NCBI GenBank assembly: GCA_036924285.1
Contig: JAYKYS010000010.1
Span: 17,769,001 to 17,833,000, forward strand
Direction of reading: 5' to 3'
DNA length: 64,000 nt
Source of the DNA: Asterella californica
Taxonomy: Eukaryota; Streptophyta; Marchantiopsida; Marchantiales; Aytoniaceae
Shown: one piece after another, positions 1 to 10,606 of the stretch
How the letters are laid out: the number at the start of each line of letters is the position of its first letter
How positions within the stretch are numbered: the first letter of the stretch is position 1
Translations under genes and position numbers: made by a program
Notes under the pieces: model-generated
What the model saw: only the letters and a program-made list of their open reading frames with translations
Database searches by the model: none
What the model was told of the DNA's origin: nothing

Positions 1-2021
1 ATGATAACTAGCTGGTTGGGAGGGAGTGCGCGGAAGGAGGGATGGAGGAAGGGCGAGGGAAGGCGAGGCTTGGCTTCGGATCTCTCTCTTTCCTGTCCAG
101 CTTTTTCTCCCGAAGTTGCACTCGAAAATTGTGGATATTGCTGGGTTTACTTCCCATCCAAAGGAGGGGTTGCATGCAGCGGGCGGTTCATGTGTACATG
201 TGGATTGTTCTACTCCCTCGTTGAAGTGGGGGGAGTGGTTGTAAGTGCTTTTTATGAGGAAATCGATTATGTACCGGTGAAGATTTTGGTAAGAAGAAGA
301 AGATGAAGATGACAAGTCATGTTCGCTGTTATGGTTTCTCTGAGGTGCGGGTTTAAAGAGGAGAGAAGGGAAAGCAGGGAATGATCGAGTGTGCTATAAT
401 CATCCTGGACTAGGTTGTTTGCCACTAGATATTTTTTGTCAACCAGGTTTCTTGGGGTTGGGTTTATTTGCAGTCTCTGTTGTAACCTCTGCAGCTGAGG
501 GAAACCTGGTATGATTTTGTAAATCATTAATATAACCCCACGAAGAGCTCCATGCGGTGGTACAGAAAGTTAGTAGGCAGCAGCAGCAGCAACAGCAGCT
601 TAGTTTTACTCTTGTGGTAACATCGTTTACATGATGTATTGCAGTCCGAAGCAGCTGAGCCCTGGTCGGTTGGCCTGTGGCCACACCCCAATAGAACACA
701 CTCCGGTGGTGGTCTATGGCCAAGACCATCCAGTACTCTGCCATGTAGTGGAATGTAAGAAGGTGTGATCCGCCTGTAGTTATGCGTTAAGGATACCAAC
801 TCCTTCGCCACAAGACCTCATTTGACGACAATTCAAAGATTCAGTGTTTCAAATGCCACTGTCGTGGTTCAATTTTGTACTCCTGGTCGATGCTTCTGAA
901 TGTATAGATGGTTCCCCGAAAAAATTCTCCAGTTCTTTTTGTATTCACATCATCAAACCCGAACTTGATTCGATTTTCGTCTGTTTGGCATGCTTTGCTT
1001 TCACGCCTAGTAGCGTACTGTGGACTGGCGTTGCCGTGAGCTGAAGTGACAATAAACAATCCAATTAAGGATGTTATGGCTGAACCTGGTCGAAAGATGG
1101 TAAATACTCGTGTCTTGCTGTCAAAAGTACATTCTGAAGAGTGAATATTCCCATTCTCGCTGGAAATGGTAATCATCCGTCTGGTTTCTTGGTTCTTTCG
1201 ACAACCTCACCACGCCGACCTACCTCCTGGAGAGCCCCAGGGGATAGGCTACAGAACAGATGAACTCCAGACGGGTCGCAAACTTTGTTCCGTCTTTGTA
1301 TTTGCCAACGTGTTCAACCGCAATCGGTACTTCTCACGCGTACGAGGAAGAAGTAGGCATTGTTAGTAGTCGGATACATGGTACTGTACTGGTCTGTCTG
1401 AAGATGCATTCGGGAAAGATACAGCCACGGTTGTGGGAATGCCTCCTACTGGAGAGGGCCGTACTCTGAGGTCGGAATTTACACTCTGATTCTCCGAATA
1501 GCGGCGCTTACGGCAGGTAGTACAGTACGATCAGCACAATACAGCAGTAGTGTCTACTAATGCAGGTACTAGTGAATACTGTACAGGTCGTCTGACAGTT
1601 ATCTAGCTACAGTTATCTAATAATGAATTTGATCCACCCCCTCTTGTTTTATCAACCCCTTACTTGGAGTAACAGTTTTCTAGGTTATTACAGGAAATAG
1701 TTCTCCAAGTTACAGTGGTATATCATATATCCATTGTGCATTACATAGACAATGTGTAATCGGATTCAGATATTCAATATTCAAGATTATTTTTCAAATC
1801 ACGCGACACTATATCTCAAGATTTTTTTAAATCACGAGAAATTGTAACGCATTATTATCATCGTGATCTATAACTGAAATATAAACCTCAACGTTAAAGA
1901 TACGTGATATGCATCTTGAACGTGACGTAATATGCATCCAAAGCGAACCGTCACCGGGGAAGAGGAAAAAGACAAGCAGGGAAGGCGTAGAAGACTTTGC
2001 ATGCGGGATAATCTCCGGGGA
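1..2021. other. Unassigned intergenic sequence
   Basis: I see no recognisable gene here. The longest open frames are a 101-codon plus-strand frame at 1-306 and a 111-codon minus-strand frame at 841-1176. Neither resembles a family I know, and neither has obvious intron boundaries that would join it to another exon. The first kilobase is moderately GC-balanced and could be a UTR or gene flank. Beyond about 1600 the sequence turns strongly AT-rich and looks like decayed repeat. Confidence 0.5.
577..599. repeat. Short CAG microsatellite
   Basis: A run of CAG triplets interrupted by one CAA. It is short and lies in no supported coding frame. Confidence 0.8.
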
Positions 2022-2233
2022 TTTTTGCTTGTTTAATGTTATCGAGAATATATATATATTAAATATAATATATATATTAAGTAAATATAAATAATTAAAA
2101 TATTTTATAAAAGTTATCTGTTAGTACATATCTAGAAACACGAGAAGAGTAGGAGATAACCCATAAGGCTTGACCCGAGTGCCTGCGCTTCAAAACGTAC
2201 AAGTCCGGGAATTCATACTCATTAAACCACTAA
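2022..2233 (+). repeat. AT-rich dispersed repeat, copy 1
   Basis: About 210 bp matching 16191-16394 at roughly 80 percent by eye. Both copies run from TTTTGCTYGTTTAATGTTATC through a block of ATATA and TAAATAAATA, then ATTATCTGTTAG (or its GTTATCTGTTAG variant), to an AAGTCCGG motif. Both have short GATGGAG-containing hairpins nearby. No coding capacity. It may be a fragment of an old element or a MITE-like family. Confidence 0.7.
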
Positions 2234-2242
2234 TGTACACTA

Positions 2243-2298
2243 AGTTTAATTTAATATATAACCCTTCTTATCGAAAAAGTTAGATATTAAATTAAACT
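2243..2298. repeat. AT-rich inverted repeat (15-bp stem)
   Basis: A perfect 15-bp inverted repeat (AGTTTAATTTAATAT at 2243-2257 and its complement at 2284-2298) encloses a 26-nt loop. Similar folds with TAACC and GGTTA arms occur near 2862-2896 and 3890-3915, suggesting a decayed fold-back family. Confidence 0.7.
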
Positions 2299-5200
2299 CC
2301 TTGAATATTCAGTTTCTCTTCGGAAGATGGAGGAGGAGAATATGCAAAGAAGTCTGCTTATGATATGCATCTTGAACGTGACATAATATGCATGTCCGAT
2401 GCACTTTTGGCTCATATCAGGAAGAAGACAAACTGTCATGTAACGAAAATATTTTCACACATGGTTGGTGGAGACATGGTGCTTGGAAAAATAATGAAAT
2501 AAATATATTTCATGAAAATTGATTTAGTGCGATGTGTGCTACTGCTAAAACTGAACAGGAGAAAGCAAAGCAATGCATGTTTAATTTGACGTATCACATT
2601 TAAATGATTATATTTTGTATTTTTAACTCAATAGTTTAAATAAAAAAATTATATTTATAGTTGATTTACAGACATTTAGACTGCTACGCAAAGTCTAACC
2701 CACCCGTGTTTATAAGTTACACACCTTTTGGTCAGACTTGGTATCCACGATCATAATTAAACTTGTACATAAACGGTGTGATATACTCACCCTTCACAAT
2801 ATAAAAGTCCAAGTATAATCAAATAAAAAGATATAAATTTTTATTCATTAGTTTATTCCATAACCTCTCAATCGGAAGAGTTAGGGAATACATTGAACAT
2901 GTATTAAAGCCTTCTCCATCTGTAGATGGAGGAGGAGAATAAGCATGTTCATAAGTAACTAAAAGAACTATTTGCTTTCAGTAAAAAAGTTTATCAAACA
3001 AATACTCACTAAGAGGGGTGGACCGAGTTAAATCATTCCTTCCGAGAAATGGAACAAGTAAATTCTTGGGTGGTCTGAGAATGCGAAGACGGTAACCACG
3101 GTAGAGTGAAGCCTTGAAAGGTTGGATTTCACTCAGATCCATCTTAGAAGCCGCGGAGAGGGTCCGCAGAATTCGGGCTTCTGGGGCTGATGTTGTTTTC
3201 GGGAGGATGAGACCCAACTCCATTTAAGCCCTTGTTGACGTGGCAGCTCAACATGCCACGCTGTCATGATGAATGCTCTTGGGTAAGTCATGGAGTCTGA
3301 ACTTAAAGTTGTCGGTTTTTTGTCGTTGTGAGCAGATCTAGGGCTGGCATTCACATGCACTTGACGAACCCCCAGAAGTGTGGAAGCAAGTATCGGGTCC
3401 AAAGTGTCGAAAGGTGAGTCATTTGCAGCGCGATCCTTCTGTCAGCAGAGACTGGAATCAAGCTCAACAGAAAGTGAAGGTAAGAGAAAACATTGATGCT
3501 GTCACAAGCTTCAATCTCTGACTCAGTAACAGAAGCACAATCTGGGAGGTATGAGAAGTTGTCTATGGGTCCATCAGCATACCAGCTTTGCAAGAGAGCT
3601 CCTTCAGATTCTCGGGCATTTACTCCTGCTCCGATCCTATAGCCGTTTGCGACCTTCTCGGACTCAGGTATGGAATAGTCAGGGGATCTCACTAAATATC
3701 ATTTTCGTCTTTTTCATTTACTTCAAAGAATTCTATGCTACTACCATGTGATCATGTATAGTGCAGCGGCGTTGAACCATAATATTTGGATGGAGTCTGG
3801 ACCAGATATACTTTGGTACATTATATTAAGGATGATATTTATTCACCTCATGTACACTTCGAAGTGTACATGGGGTTTAATATATGTTATAACCTTTCTG
3901 GCGGGGAGGGTTAGAATATATATTAATGTCTTTGTAAAATTGTACAATCTGAGAATTAGGGTCTCCGGTTTTATCTTCCCAGCAACGCATCAGTTCTGAC
4001 TCCACTTATGGGTTATATCTTACTGAGTTGGCTACTCCAAGAGGGTTAACATATATCATTTATGAAATTTATTTAATTTTTCATAATATAAATTTATATA
4101 ATAATTTTGATAACATTTACACATTTTCCGATAAGAGAAACGAAATTCACTGTACAAGTCCGTTGGAGATGCTTATTTATTCTACTAACCATCACTCATG
4201 TCTGCAAAAGTCCTCTCGCCATGACGAAGTACCAAATACTAGGTAAAGATAGTATAAGGGAAGTAACCGGAATTAGTTAAGTGTATTAATTCTATCGGTA
4301 TTTTATTTTTTTCTCGAAGCAAGAAGTGGGCTAGCGACGTCATCTTTTGTGATTTTTTTTGTTGAAGCAAAAAGTGAGTTAATACCGTGATATCATTTTT
4401 TATGATTTCATTTTTTTGCCATGGAGCTTTCTGCCACCGAATGCGTCTGCCTTTGCACGGACTGAGACCTCCCGGCAGGAGGATTCGTCTCACGCTCCTG
4501 GCTACAGGCGGATGAGGCTGTAATGAACATTAGCTCGTTGGCTTTAATTCTATCAGATTAGATTCAGGATACTTCCTGACTGTGTATAGGTTGAACTTTG
4601 ATATGTATCCGGTCAACAATTGACCAAATACATCAAGTAATTAAGAATTTAAGATAGTTTTTGACCGAATCATAATGATCTATGTGTGAATTGCTTTGCG
4701 AATAATATATAAAGGACACTGCATTTGAAGATCATATTCCTCGATGGATCAATCAACTGTGTAAGGGATTTGGTATAAAAAAAATTTTACAATTTTGGAG
4801 GAAATTTGTGAATTGTGTATGAATGAATAAACGGATAAATACCGTACGAATGTCTGTTGTGAATCTTCAAGTGCACCATCACTAGTCATACGATAGAATC
4901 AAGAGACTATGGAGTGCAAGTGATCTCACTGCTTCTCAAACCCTAGGGTCGAATGGCTCATCTTGACCCCAAGCATCGAGACGTTTGTGTTTGCATATAA
5001 GGAACTCCATCTACTTGTCTTATTATATGGTTAAAAAATGTAGCCATAATCTTGTGAAGAAAGTATGCATAGTGTGTAAATGCTCATGAAATCGGTCAAG
5101 CAACTTCTGTGGCTGAGACAATACACCATACATTACTTAGTTATGATGTAATCTAGAGATTTGCTTGATCACACCTCCAGTAAGTTTGTTGTGCTTGATC

Positions 5201-5548
5201 ACACCCTTGAATGATTATCGATTGTGAAATCAATAACTTTGTCATATTAATGACATGATAAATAACACATATTAGCTTTTCGAGCATGTATTGTCTGAAG
5301 TGTACTTTATTGTTAAAACGATTAAATGACAAATATATTTAGTCACGATAGAGGATAGTGAAATGATATATGACATGGAAAAGATTGAATTATAGATGTA
5401 TTTAGTCACGGTCGAGTGTAGTGAAATGTGGTTTTCTTTCGGTAGCAAACCAAAATTGTTATCAAGGGAATACAATCGTATTAGGGGTGTGATAAAGCAA
5501 ATTTCTACTGATAATGCTCGTTCTAGTTAACGTGCTTGAGCTCGAAGA
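2299..5548. other. AT-rich intergenic region, no identifiable gene
   Basis: Mostly AT-rich DNA with scattered frames under 115 codons. Two minus-strand frames at 3351-3692 (113 codons) and 2978-3223 (81 codons) are the longest. I recognise neither and could not join them with convincing splice sites. Around 2908-2940 there is a hairpin whose arms read CTCCATCT and AGATGGAG. A TATA-like AATATATAAA near 4710 hints at an old promoter or LTR remnant, without a defined boundary. Confidence 0.4.
3849..3872. repeat. Perfect 24-bp palindrome
   Basis: The 12-base arm CATGTACACTTC is followed at once by its exact reverse complement with no spacer. It lies in AT-rich noncoding DNA, with no gene close enough to suggest an operator. 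Confidence 0.85.
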
Positions 5549-5801
5549 TGTTAAAGATAATGTCTAGTATATTAACCTCAGTCACATCTAAGTTCAGTCA
5601 CCTCTATAGTCACCTCTATAGTCATCTCTAATATATTATCTTTAGTCACATCTCTATGACTAATGACTGACTAGTGACTAATCTCTTGTCCATAGGTTAG
5701 AGTATATAACAACCCCCTCTTGGGAGATGATGAGTCGACTGATCCCTTTACTGATATTTCTTCTACATGAGAGAGTATTCACTTCGTTTAGTTCTCTAAC
5801 A
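5549..5801 (+). repeat. 5' LTR of the copia element
   Basis: Starts TGTTAAAGATAATG and ends TTCTCTAACA. It matches 8387-8624 closely but has an extra short duplication (CAGTCACCTCTATAGTCACC) near 5596-5620. A TATA-type GAGTATATAAC lies at about 5700-5710. Confidence 0.92.
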
Positions 5802-5813
5802 TGGTATCAGAGC
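5802..5813 (+). promoter_or_regulatory. Primer binding site, initiator tRNA-Met type
   Basis: TGGTATCAGAGC follows the CA end of the 5' LTR without a gap. This is the complement of the 3' end of plant initiator tRNA-Met, the usual copia primer. Confidence 0.95.
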
Positions 5814-5909
5814 TCAGGTTCTATAGAGCATTAGCAAGGAGATTTCGGAACCGGAGAGCGAAAAAAACATAGAGTGAGCACACCACCTTAACAGAAAAGA
5901 GAGAAAGAA

Positions 5910-7128
5910 GATGAAATTTTCCGATCAAAATACCTTTGACTGCATTATTGGAGGAGAAGGAGATCAAATTAGACAATTCTGAGAGTTCATATGACCTAAG
6001 AAAGGCTCTGTCTTTCGGAAGGAGCTTTCCAAGGGTTCAACTTTTGACCCAAACAGAGATCGTATAAAGAAGTTACACTTTGGTAAACTCTTGGTCAAAG
6101 GAACTTTGACTGCATTTTTGAAGGCCTTAACAATCGAATTTGGCATTTTTGAGATTTTGGTTGTGTCGGACGAGATTGCAAAAGATTACAATATAGACAA
6201 TACTTCCACCTCCACAACCACTTTGGGGAGTTCTGGTTTTTTCTCAGCTATTTTATACTCTATCGTGTCTAACGTTAGTGATAACTTGCTTCATGATCAA
6301 TAGCATTTTATCAAACTTGTGGATGTATGCAAAGAGCCTGTCACATTCAAAGAACTACAGACACTAGCTTTGCAAGAAGCTATGAACATCGAGACTAAGT
6401 CCACTCAAGCAACTGCCACTGATGCTGCTTTCTTCTCCAAGAGGAGAGATAAGAAACGTGGTAGACATCAACATTTACAATCTAAACACAAGGAGCATTG
6501 AGACAACAAGCGAGGAAGTTCTAAACGTGACTCAGAGGGCAAGTTCAACAACTCCAACAAACAAAAATCTGAGAATTACAACTACTGTAAGAAACGTGGT
6601 CACTTCGTCTACGAGTACCGGAAGAAAGCATTTGAACAACGTTCAAACACCAACAGAGATAACTTCGTACAGACATCTGATCATGACGAGAAGCTTTTCT
6701 TCACTGCCATGTATACAGATGTTGATGATCAACAATGGTGGATTAATTCTAGAGCATCGAACCACATCACATAAAAAAAGGAGTGGTTTTAAGATTTTCA
6801 TCCTCTGTATGGATCAGAGATACGACTTGGTGATGATAAAGAATATCAAGTCAAGGGGGAAGGTAACATCCGTATCAAACTTCCTTCATGTCAGATCCGA
6901 ACCATTCGAGGTGTTTGGTTTGTACTTGGTGTAGTGCACAATCTGTTAAATGTTGGTAAACTTGTTGCAAATGGATTTCAACTCTCATTTGATGCACAAG
7001 GATGTTCTATTCTCGACCAAGGATCTGTGATAGCCACATGGCTGAAGGTTGACCACTTGTATGAACTACAAGCTTTACCTTTGGTTGCTCCAGTTCTAGC
7101 TGCTGTAACAGATACGAGTCAATTATGA
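5910..7128 (+). pseudogene. Copia gag, protease and pre-integrase remnant
   Basis: One largely continuous frame with several in-frame stops. Near 5910 it begins with MKFSDQN. Around 6319-6420 it carries a gag-like KLVDVCKEPVTFKELQTLAL stretch. A degraded zinc knuckle (YCKKRGHFVYEYRKK) follows at about 6585-6630 and has lost two of the CCHC cysteines. A protease relic WWINSRASNHIT at about 6739-6774 replaces the catalytic DSG with NSR. The pre-integrase segment ends near 7128. The loss of key residues and the stops show it is dead. Confidence 0.85.
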
Positions 7129-7780
7129 CATCTTCGACTTGGACACTTATATTATCAGAAAATGCAGAAGTTGTTCCATGAGGACTTGGCCCTTGGTGTT
7201 TCCAAACTCTTCCCTGTTAACACCCCGTGTGAAGTTTGTCTCAAATCTAAGCAGACTCGAAGGAAATTCTTCAAATCTATCACAACACGAGCAACATAAA
7301 TCCTTCAGCTGTTACATACAGATCTCTGTAGACCTACTGAGACTATTTCGCTTGGAGGTTCTAAGTACTTCATGCTGGTTATTTATATTTGGGTTTTTTC
7401 TTGTTAAGAAAGTCTGAAGCACTTTCACATCTTCAACAGCTTGTTAACATGGTAGAACGACAAACTGGACAGCTAGTGAAGAGTCTGCAAAGTGATAGAG
7501 GAGAAGAGTTCACTTCCAAAGCTGCTGACCAATATTTTGCTGAGAAGGAGATACTACTGCAGTTGACTACGGCTTACACTCCTCAGCAAAATGGAGTGGT
7601 TGAACGGAAGAACAAAACTGTCGCAGATATGACAAGAAGTCTTCTCCTTGAGCAAGATCTTCCAAAAGATCTTTGGGCGGAAGCTGTGAATACTGCTATT
7701 TTACTTTATGAATAGAAATTCAACAAATGCTGTGAACAACAAAACTCCATTCGAAGCTTTCACTGGGAAGAAACTAGACC
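7129..7780 (+). pseudogene. Copia integrase remnant
   Basis: An HHCC-type start (HLRLGHLYYQKM ... CEVCLKSKQ) is followed by a first catalytic aspartate context, LLHTDLCRPTETISLGGS. Part of the core is then missing. The second aspartate (SDRGEEF) and the catalytic glutamate (PQQNGVVERKNKT) survive at about 7490-7615. At least one frameshift and two stops break the frame. Confidence 0.88.
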
Positions 7781-7831
7781 TCTCTAACCTTTAAACTTTT
7801 GACTGTAAAGCATATGCTAGAACTCCCCAAA

Positions 7832-7890
7832 AATTACTCCAAAAGTTTGATGATAGATCTGAGATCTATCATCTAACTTTTGGAGCAATT
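7832..7890. repeat. Fold-back at the internal deletion point of the copia element
   Basis: Two 29-bp arms (7832-7860 and 7862-7890) are inverted copies with two mismatches and a one-base loop. They sit exactly where integrase sequence ends and the RT domain should begin. Confidence 0.9.
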
Positions 7891-8019
7891 TTTGGAGCAA
7901 GAGAAAAAAGATAAGGCTCTTGAGTGCTGCAAGAAAGATCATTATCAGTCGAGATGTAGTGTTTTTAGAGGTCCCTCCTTCATCTCAAAATTCACAACAT
8001 CATCTTTCTGACCTACCAC

Positions 8020-8380
8020 CTCTTGCTTTATCTTCCTCTGAAGCAGAATATCGTGGCCTGTGTAATGCAGCACGAGAAGCCATTTGGCTAAGATGGATGT
8101 TGGAGAATGTAAGTGTGAACTAAGAAACTCCGACAGTGTTCTGGACTGATAGCATGAGTGCAATAGCATCGACGAAAAATCCAGTGCATCATGCTAGAAC
8201 AAAGCACATTGAAGTGCAAGTCCACTTCATTAGAGAAAAAATAATTTCAGGAGAGGTTGTTACTCAGTGGGTAACAACTGATGATCAAACTGCTGGTATA
8301 TTCACCAAGTCTTTGTCTTCAGACAGGTTTCAAAAATTGAGACTTGAACTTGGTGTATATTCAGTACCACTGACATTAAG
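8020..8380 (+). pseudogene. Copia RNase H remnant
   Basis: The sequence encodes LALSSSEAEYRGLCNAAREA, then TVFWTDSMSAIASTKNPVHH and RTKHIEVQVHFIREK. These are the hallmark blocks of the copia RNase H domain, including SSSEAEY and the HIxxxxHFIRE stretch. One stop (TAA near 8120) separates the blocks. It ends just before the purine tract. Confidence 0.9.
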
Positions 8381-8386
8381 AGGAGG
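8378..8386 (+). promoter_or_regulatory. Polypurine tract
   Basis: AAGAGGAGG lies directly upstream of the 3' LTR, the expected primer site for plus-strand DNA synthesis. Confidence 0.85.
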
Positions 8387-8624
8387 TGTTAAAGATAATG
8401 TCTAGTATATTAACCTCAATCATATCTAAGTTCAGTCATCTCTATAGTCATCTCTAATATATTATCCTTAGTCACATCTCTATAACTAATTACTGACTAG
8501 TGACTAACCTCTTGTCCATATGTTAGAGTATATAACAACCCTCTTGGGAGATTATGAGTCGACTGATCCTTTACTGATACGTATTCTACAGGAAAGAGTA
8601 TTCACTTCGTTCGGTTCTCTAACA
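8387..8624 (+). repeat. 3' LTR of the copia element
   Basis: Starts TGTTAAAGATAATG and ends CTCTAACA. It lacks the short internal duplication seen in the 5' LTR and has scattered substitutions, so the insertion is not recent. Confidence 0.92.
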
Positions 8625-8629
8625 GGAGA

Positions 8630-10159
8630 GTCCCTCGCTCGGAAACACAAGTTTACAAGATGGATGCCACTTCTCTGGCACCTGGGGCCGGATCTGGTTC
8701 GGACTTCCCATCCCCACCATAGCCTTCTGAGGCTTGCGATTCTGTTGCCACCCCTCGCGGTGTGCTTCTTCTTTGCACTTTTCTCCCCACAGTAGTGCTG
8801 CCACAGTAGTGCTGTGGGTTCCTAACCTGTACGCCTTTTGCACATTATCCCACATCCCACATATCACTAATGCTGCCAGGCAATGGCGAGGAGTCCAAGT
8901 GATGGATGCCCTTGTCCACGAGTCCGAAACAAAGGTTCCCTGGATGAATAAGCGATGTCACTTGCGCTTGTGCAGTCTTAGTGGCACAGCTTCCCTACTT
9001 ACTCTCTCTCTCTCTCTCTCTAGTCAATCACGAAATTAGTGACTGAAGGAGGATTCACACAACCACAGATTGTATTCGGCAAGTACTAGGTGCGTGGATC
9101 TTCTCTTCAGTGTATCGCATGGATCCCTTCGGCTTCAAGATACACACATTCTTTTCAAATCATCCTATTCAGATTTCTGGAGATGCACGCGACTCGAGTG
9201 TGCACTATCGTAGTTGTGTGGTATATATTATTCGCCGTCATTGTCATCGCATAGATCTCTTATCCTGTATCCAAACACACACTCTCTCCCTCTCTGGCAT
9301 TTATGCAGAATGGTGGTTGTGCATACAAGTTGCGTGTCTTTCATAATCGTTCATTCCTCGATTGGTCTTCAAGTATACATTTTCCTTGGTCTCATCTCGG
9401 TGGATACTCTAGCTGCGTGCGTCCTGCGCAATCCTTTTTAGCAAACAAGACACACTCTTCGTGAGGTAAGTCACTTCAGACCTATGCAGGATGGACGCAC
9501 TAATATGGATCATTGTAGTCGTTGCATCCTTGAAGAGTGAACAGAAGAGGTGGATTCTCTTTCTCGAGAGGATGTTACAAGCTGGCTGTTTGTTGGTAGC
9601 AGCTGGTCGTCAGTCTCTTTGTATTGACGGTAAGTTGCTTGGAGCATCCAATCTGGATCCACTGCAATCGTCCCGAGCTGGATCATTCAAAAAAATACAG
9701 AAAGTTCAGCACTGAGAATTTTGTCTCCCCAAACAAAAGAGACTCGTCCTCTGGCACCAGTGAAGTTACGGATGGCCATGTGGGAGTAGGAATAGCCAGC
9801 CACGCGACTAGTAAAGAAGTTTTTCCTGAAGAAGGGTGGATTTCTGCCGGACGCTCGTTCCAGTAGTTCGAGGTGCACCTGCATAAAGAGGGAGTCTTCA
9901 AGTCCTTGGAAGTCTTGTATATACACCTGCGTAAAGAGATTCTGAATGCCATGAGCGAAGGAGTGCAATCGTGCTGATTCCAGTAAGAGCCCACTAAGCC
10001 CACACTCCTAGGATGTCGGACGAACTTCCGATAAAGACTGTTTCACTCGTTAACGTGAGCACCAAACTCATCTCTGGGTCAAGGGCAAGCTTTTCCATAA
10101 TTGCCATCCATCATAAGCATTTGACCTTGTTGAGAGAATCATCTTTCAAATCCTGTTTT
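8630..10159. other. Unassigned region
   Basis: No gene recognised. A (CT)n run lies at about 9002-9021, and an exact 14-bp tandem duplication (CCACAGTAGTGCTG) at 8787-8814. Overlapping frames of 75-106 codons at 9110-10003 show no family resemblance and no consistent strand. Confidence 0.4.
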
Positions 10160-10336
10160 ATCACCCCAAGCCTACAGCTGTGGCACAATGGCGGAAATGA
10201 ATGCAGCGCTTCTCGTGTGAGTTTAAAGGCAGCACGCTCGAATCCGGGTAGGCGAGGGACAAATTCGGGCAGGAGATGTAGAGATCAAGTGGCAAGGCTT
10301 TATTACTGTGCGGGAGAGGAGTCTATCATCTTCTCG

Positions 10337-10400
10337 TGGCAGCGTGGTGGTGAGAGCTCGGAAATAGAGTGGGGAGGTCTTGGGTTCAATCCCTGCAGTG
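10337..10400 (+). repeat. tRNA-like (SINE-type) pol III promoter
   Basis: A and B box-like motifs in order and at plausible spacing. The T arm pairs poorly and there is no convincing acceptor stem, so this is a tRNA-derived repeat rather than a functional tRNA. Confidence 0.5.
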
Positions 10401-10414
10401 TTCATTTTGACGCT

Positions 10415-10456
10415 GCGGCCGCAGAACCCTAAGAGCGGCCGCAGTCTTAGGGTTCT
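10415..10456. repeat. GC-rich hairpin with paired NotI sites
   Basis: GCGGCCGC occurs at 10415-10422 and 10435-10442. AGAACCCTAAGA at 10423-10434 pairs perfectly with 10445-10456 to form a 12-bp stem, with the second NotI site in the loop. Confidence 0.85.
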
Positions 10457-10606
10457 TGGAGCTCTACGGGTCCACTGCCTTAGAAAAAATCGCAATCGCC
10501 TTCTCTTGAGATTTAGGAAATAGCGGGCAGCTTTCTCTCGCACGCACTGGTAATTAACTGCGCATTGATTTGCGAAACTGTGCCACAGCTGTAGGGTTGG
10601 GGTGAT

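Larger units (their letters stand above)
5549..8624 (+). mobile_element. Degenerate Ty1/copia LTR retrotransposon lacking RT
   Basis: The element has a 253-bp 5' LTR (5549-5801) and a 238-bp 3' LTR (8387-8624), both with TG...CA ends. A PBS follows the 5' LTR directly and a purine tract precedes the 3' LTR. Flanking pentamers GAAGA (5544-5548) and GGAGA (8625-8629) are a target duplication with one mismatch. Domain order is gag, protease remnant, integrase, then RNase H, as expected for copia, but the whole reverse transcriptase is absent between integrase and RNase H. Stops and frameshifts interrupt every domain, so it cannot move on its own. Confidence 0.92.
10160..10606. mobile_element. 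Fold-back (MITE-like) element with tRNA-like core
   Basis: The ends are inverted copies. ATCACCCCAAGCCTACAGCT at 10160 mirrors the sequence ending at 10606, with roughly 46 bp of about 80 percent identity. The interior has a tRNA-type A box (TGGCAGCGTGG, 10337-10347) and a clean B box (GGTTCAATCCC, 10383-10393). A hairpin flanked by two NotI sites follows. There is no transposase. I could not find a clear target duplication, so the class (MITE, or SINE inside a fold-back) is open. Confidence 0.65.

Noticed and set aside
1..306. A protein-coding gene at the left edge
   Set aside because: A 101-codon frame starting at base 1 with low-complexity composition and no family resemblance.
3351..3692. 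A host gene on the minus strand
   Set aside because: A single 113-codon frame with no recognisable domain, no supported splice partners and repeats around it.
10337..10400. Functional tRNA gene
   Set aside because: A and B boxes are present but the stems do not pair, and it sits inside a repeat.
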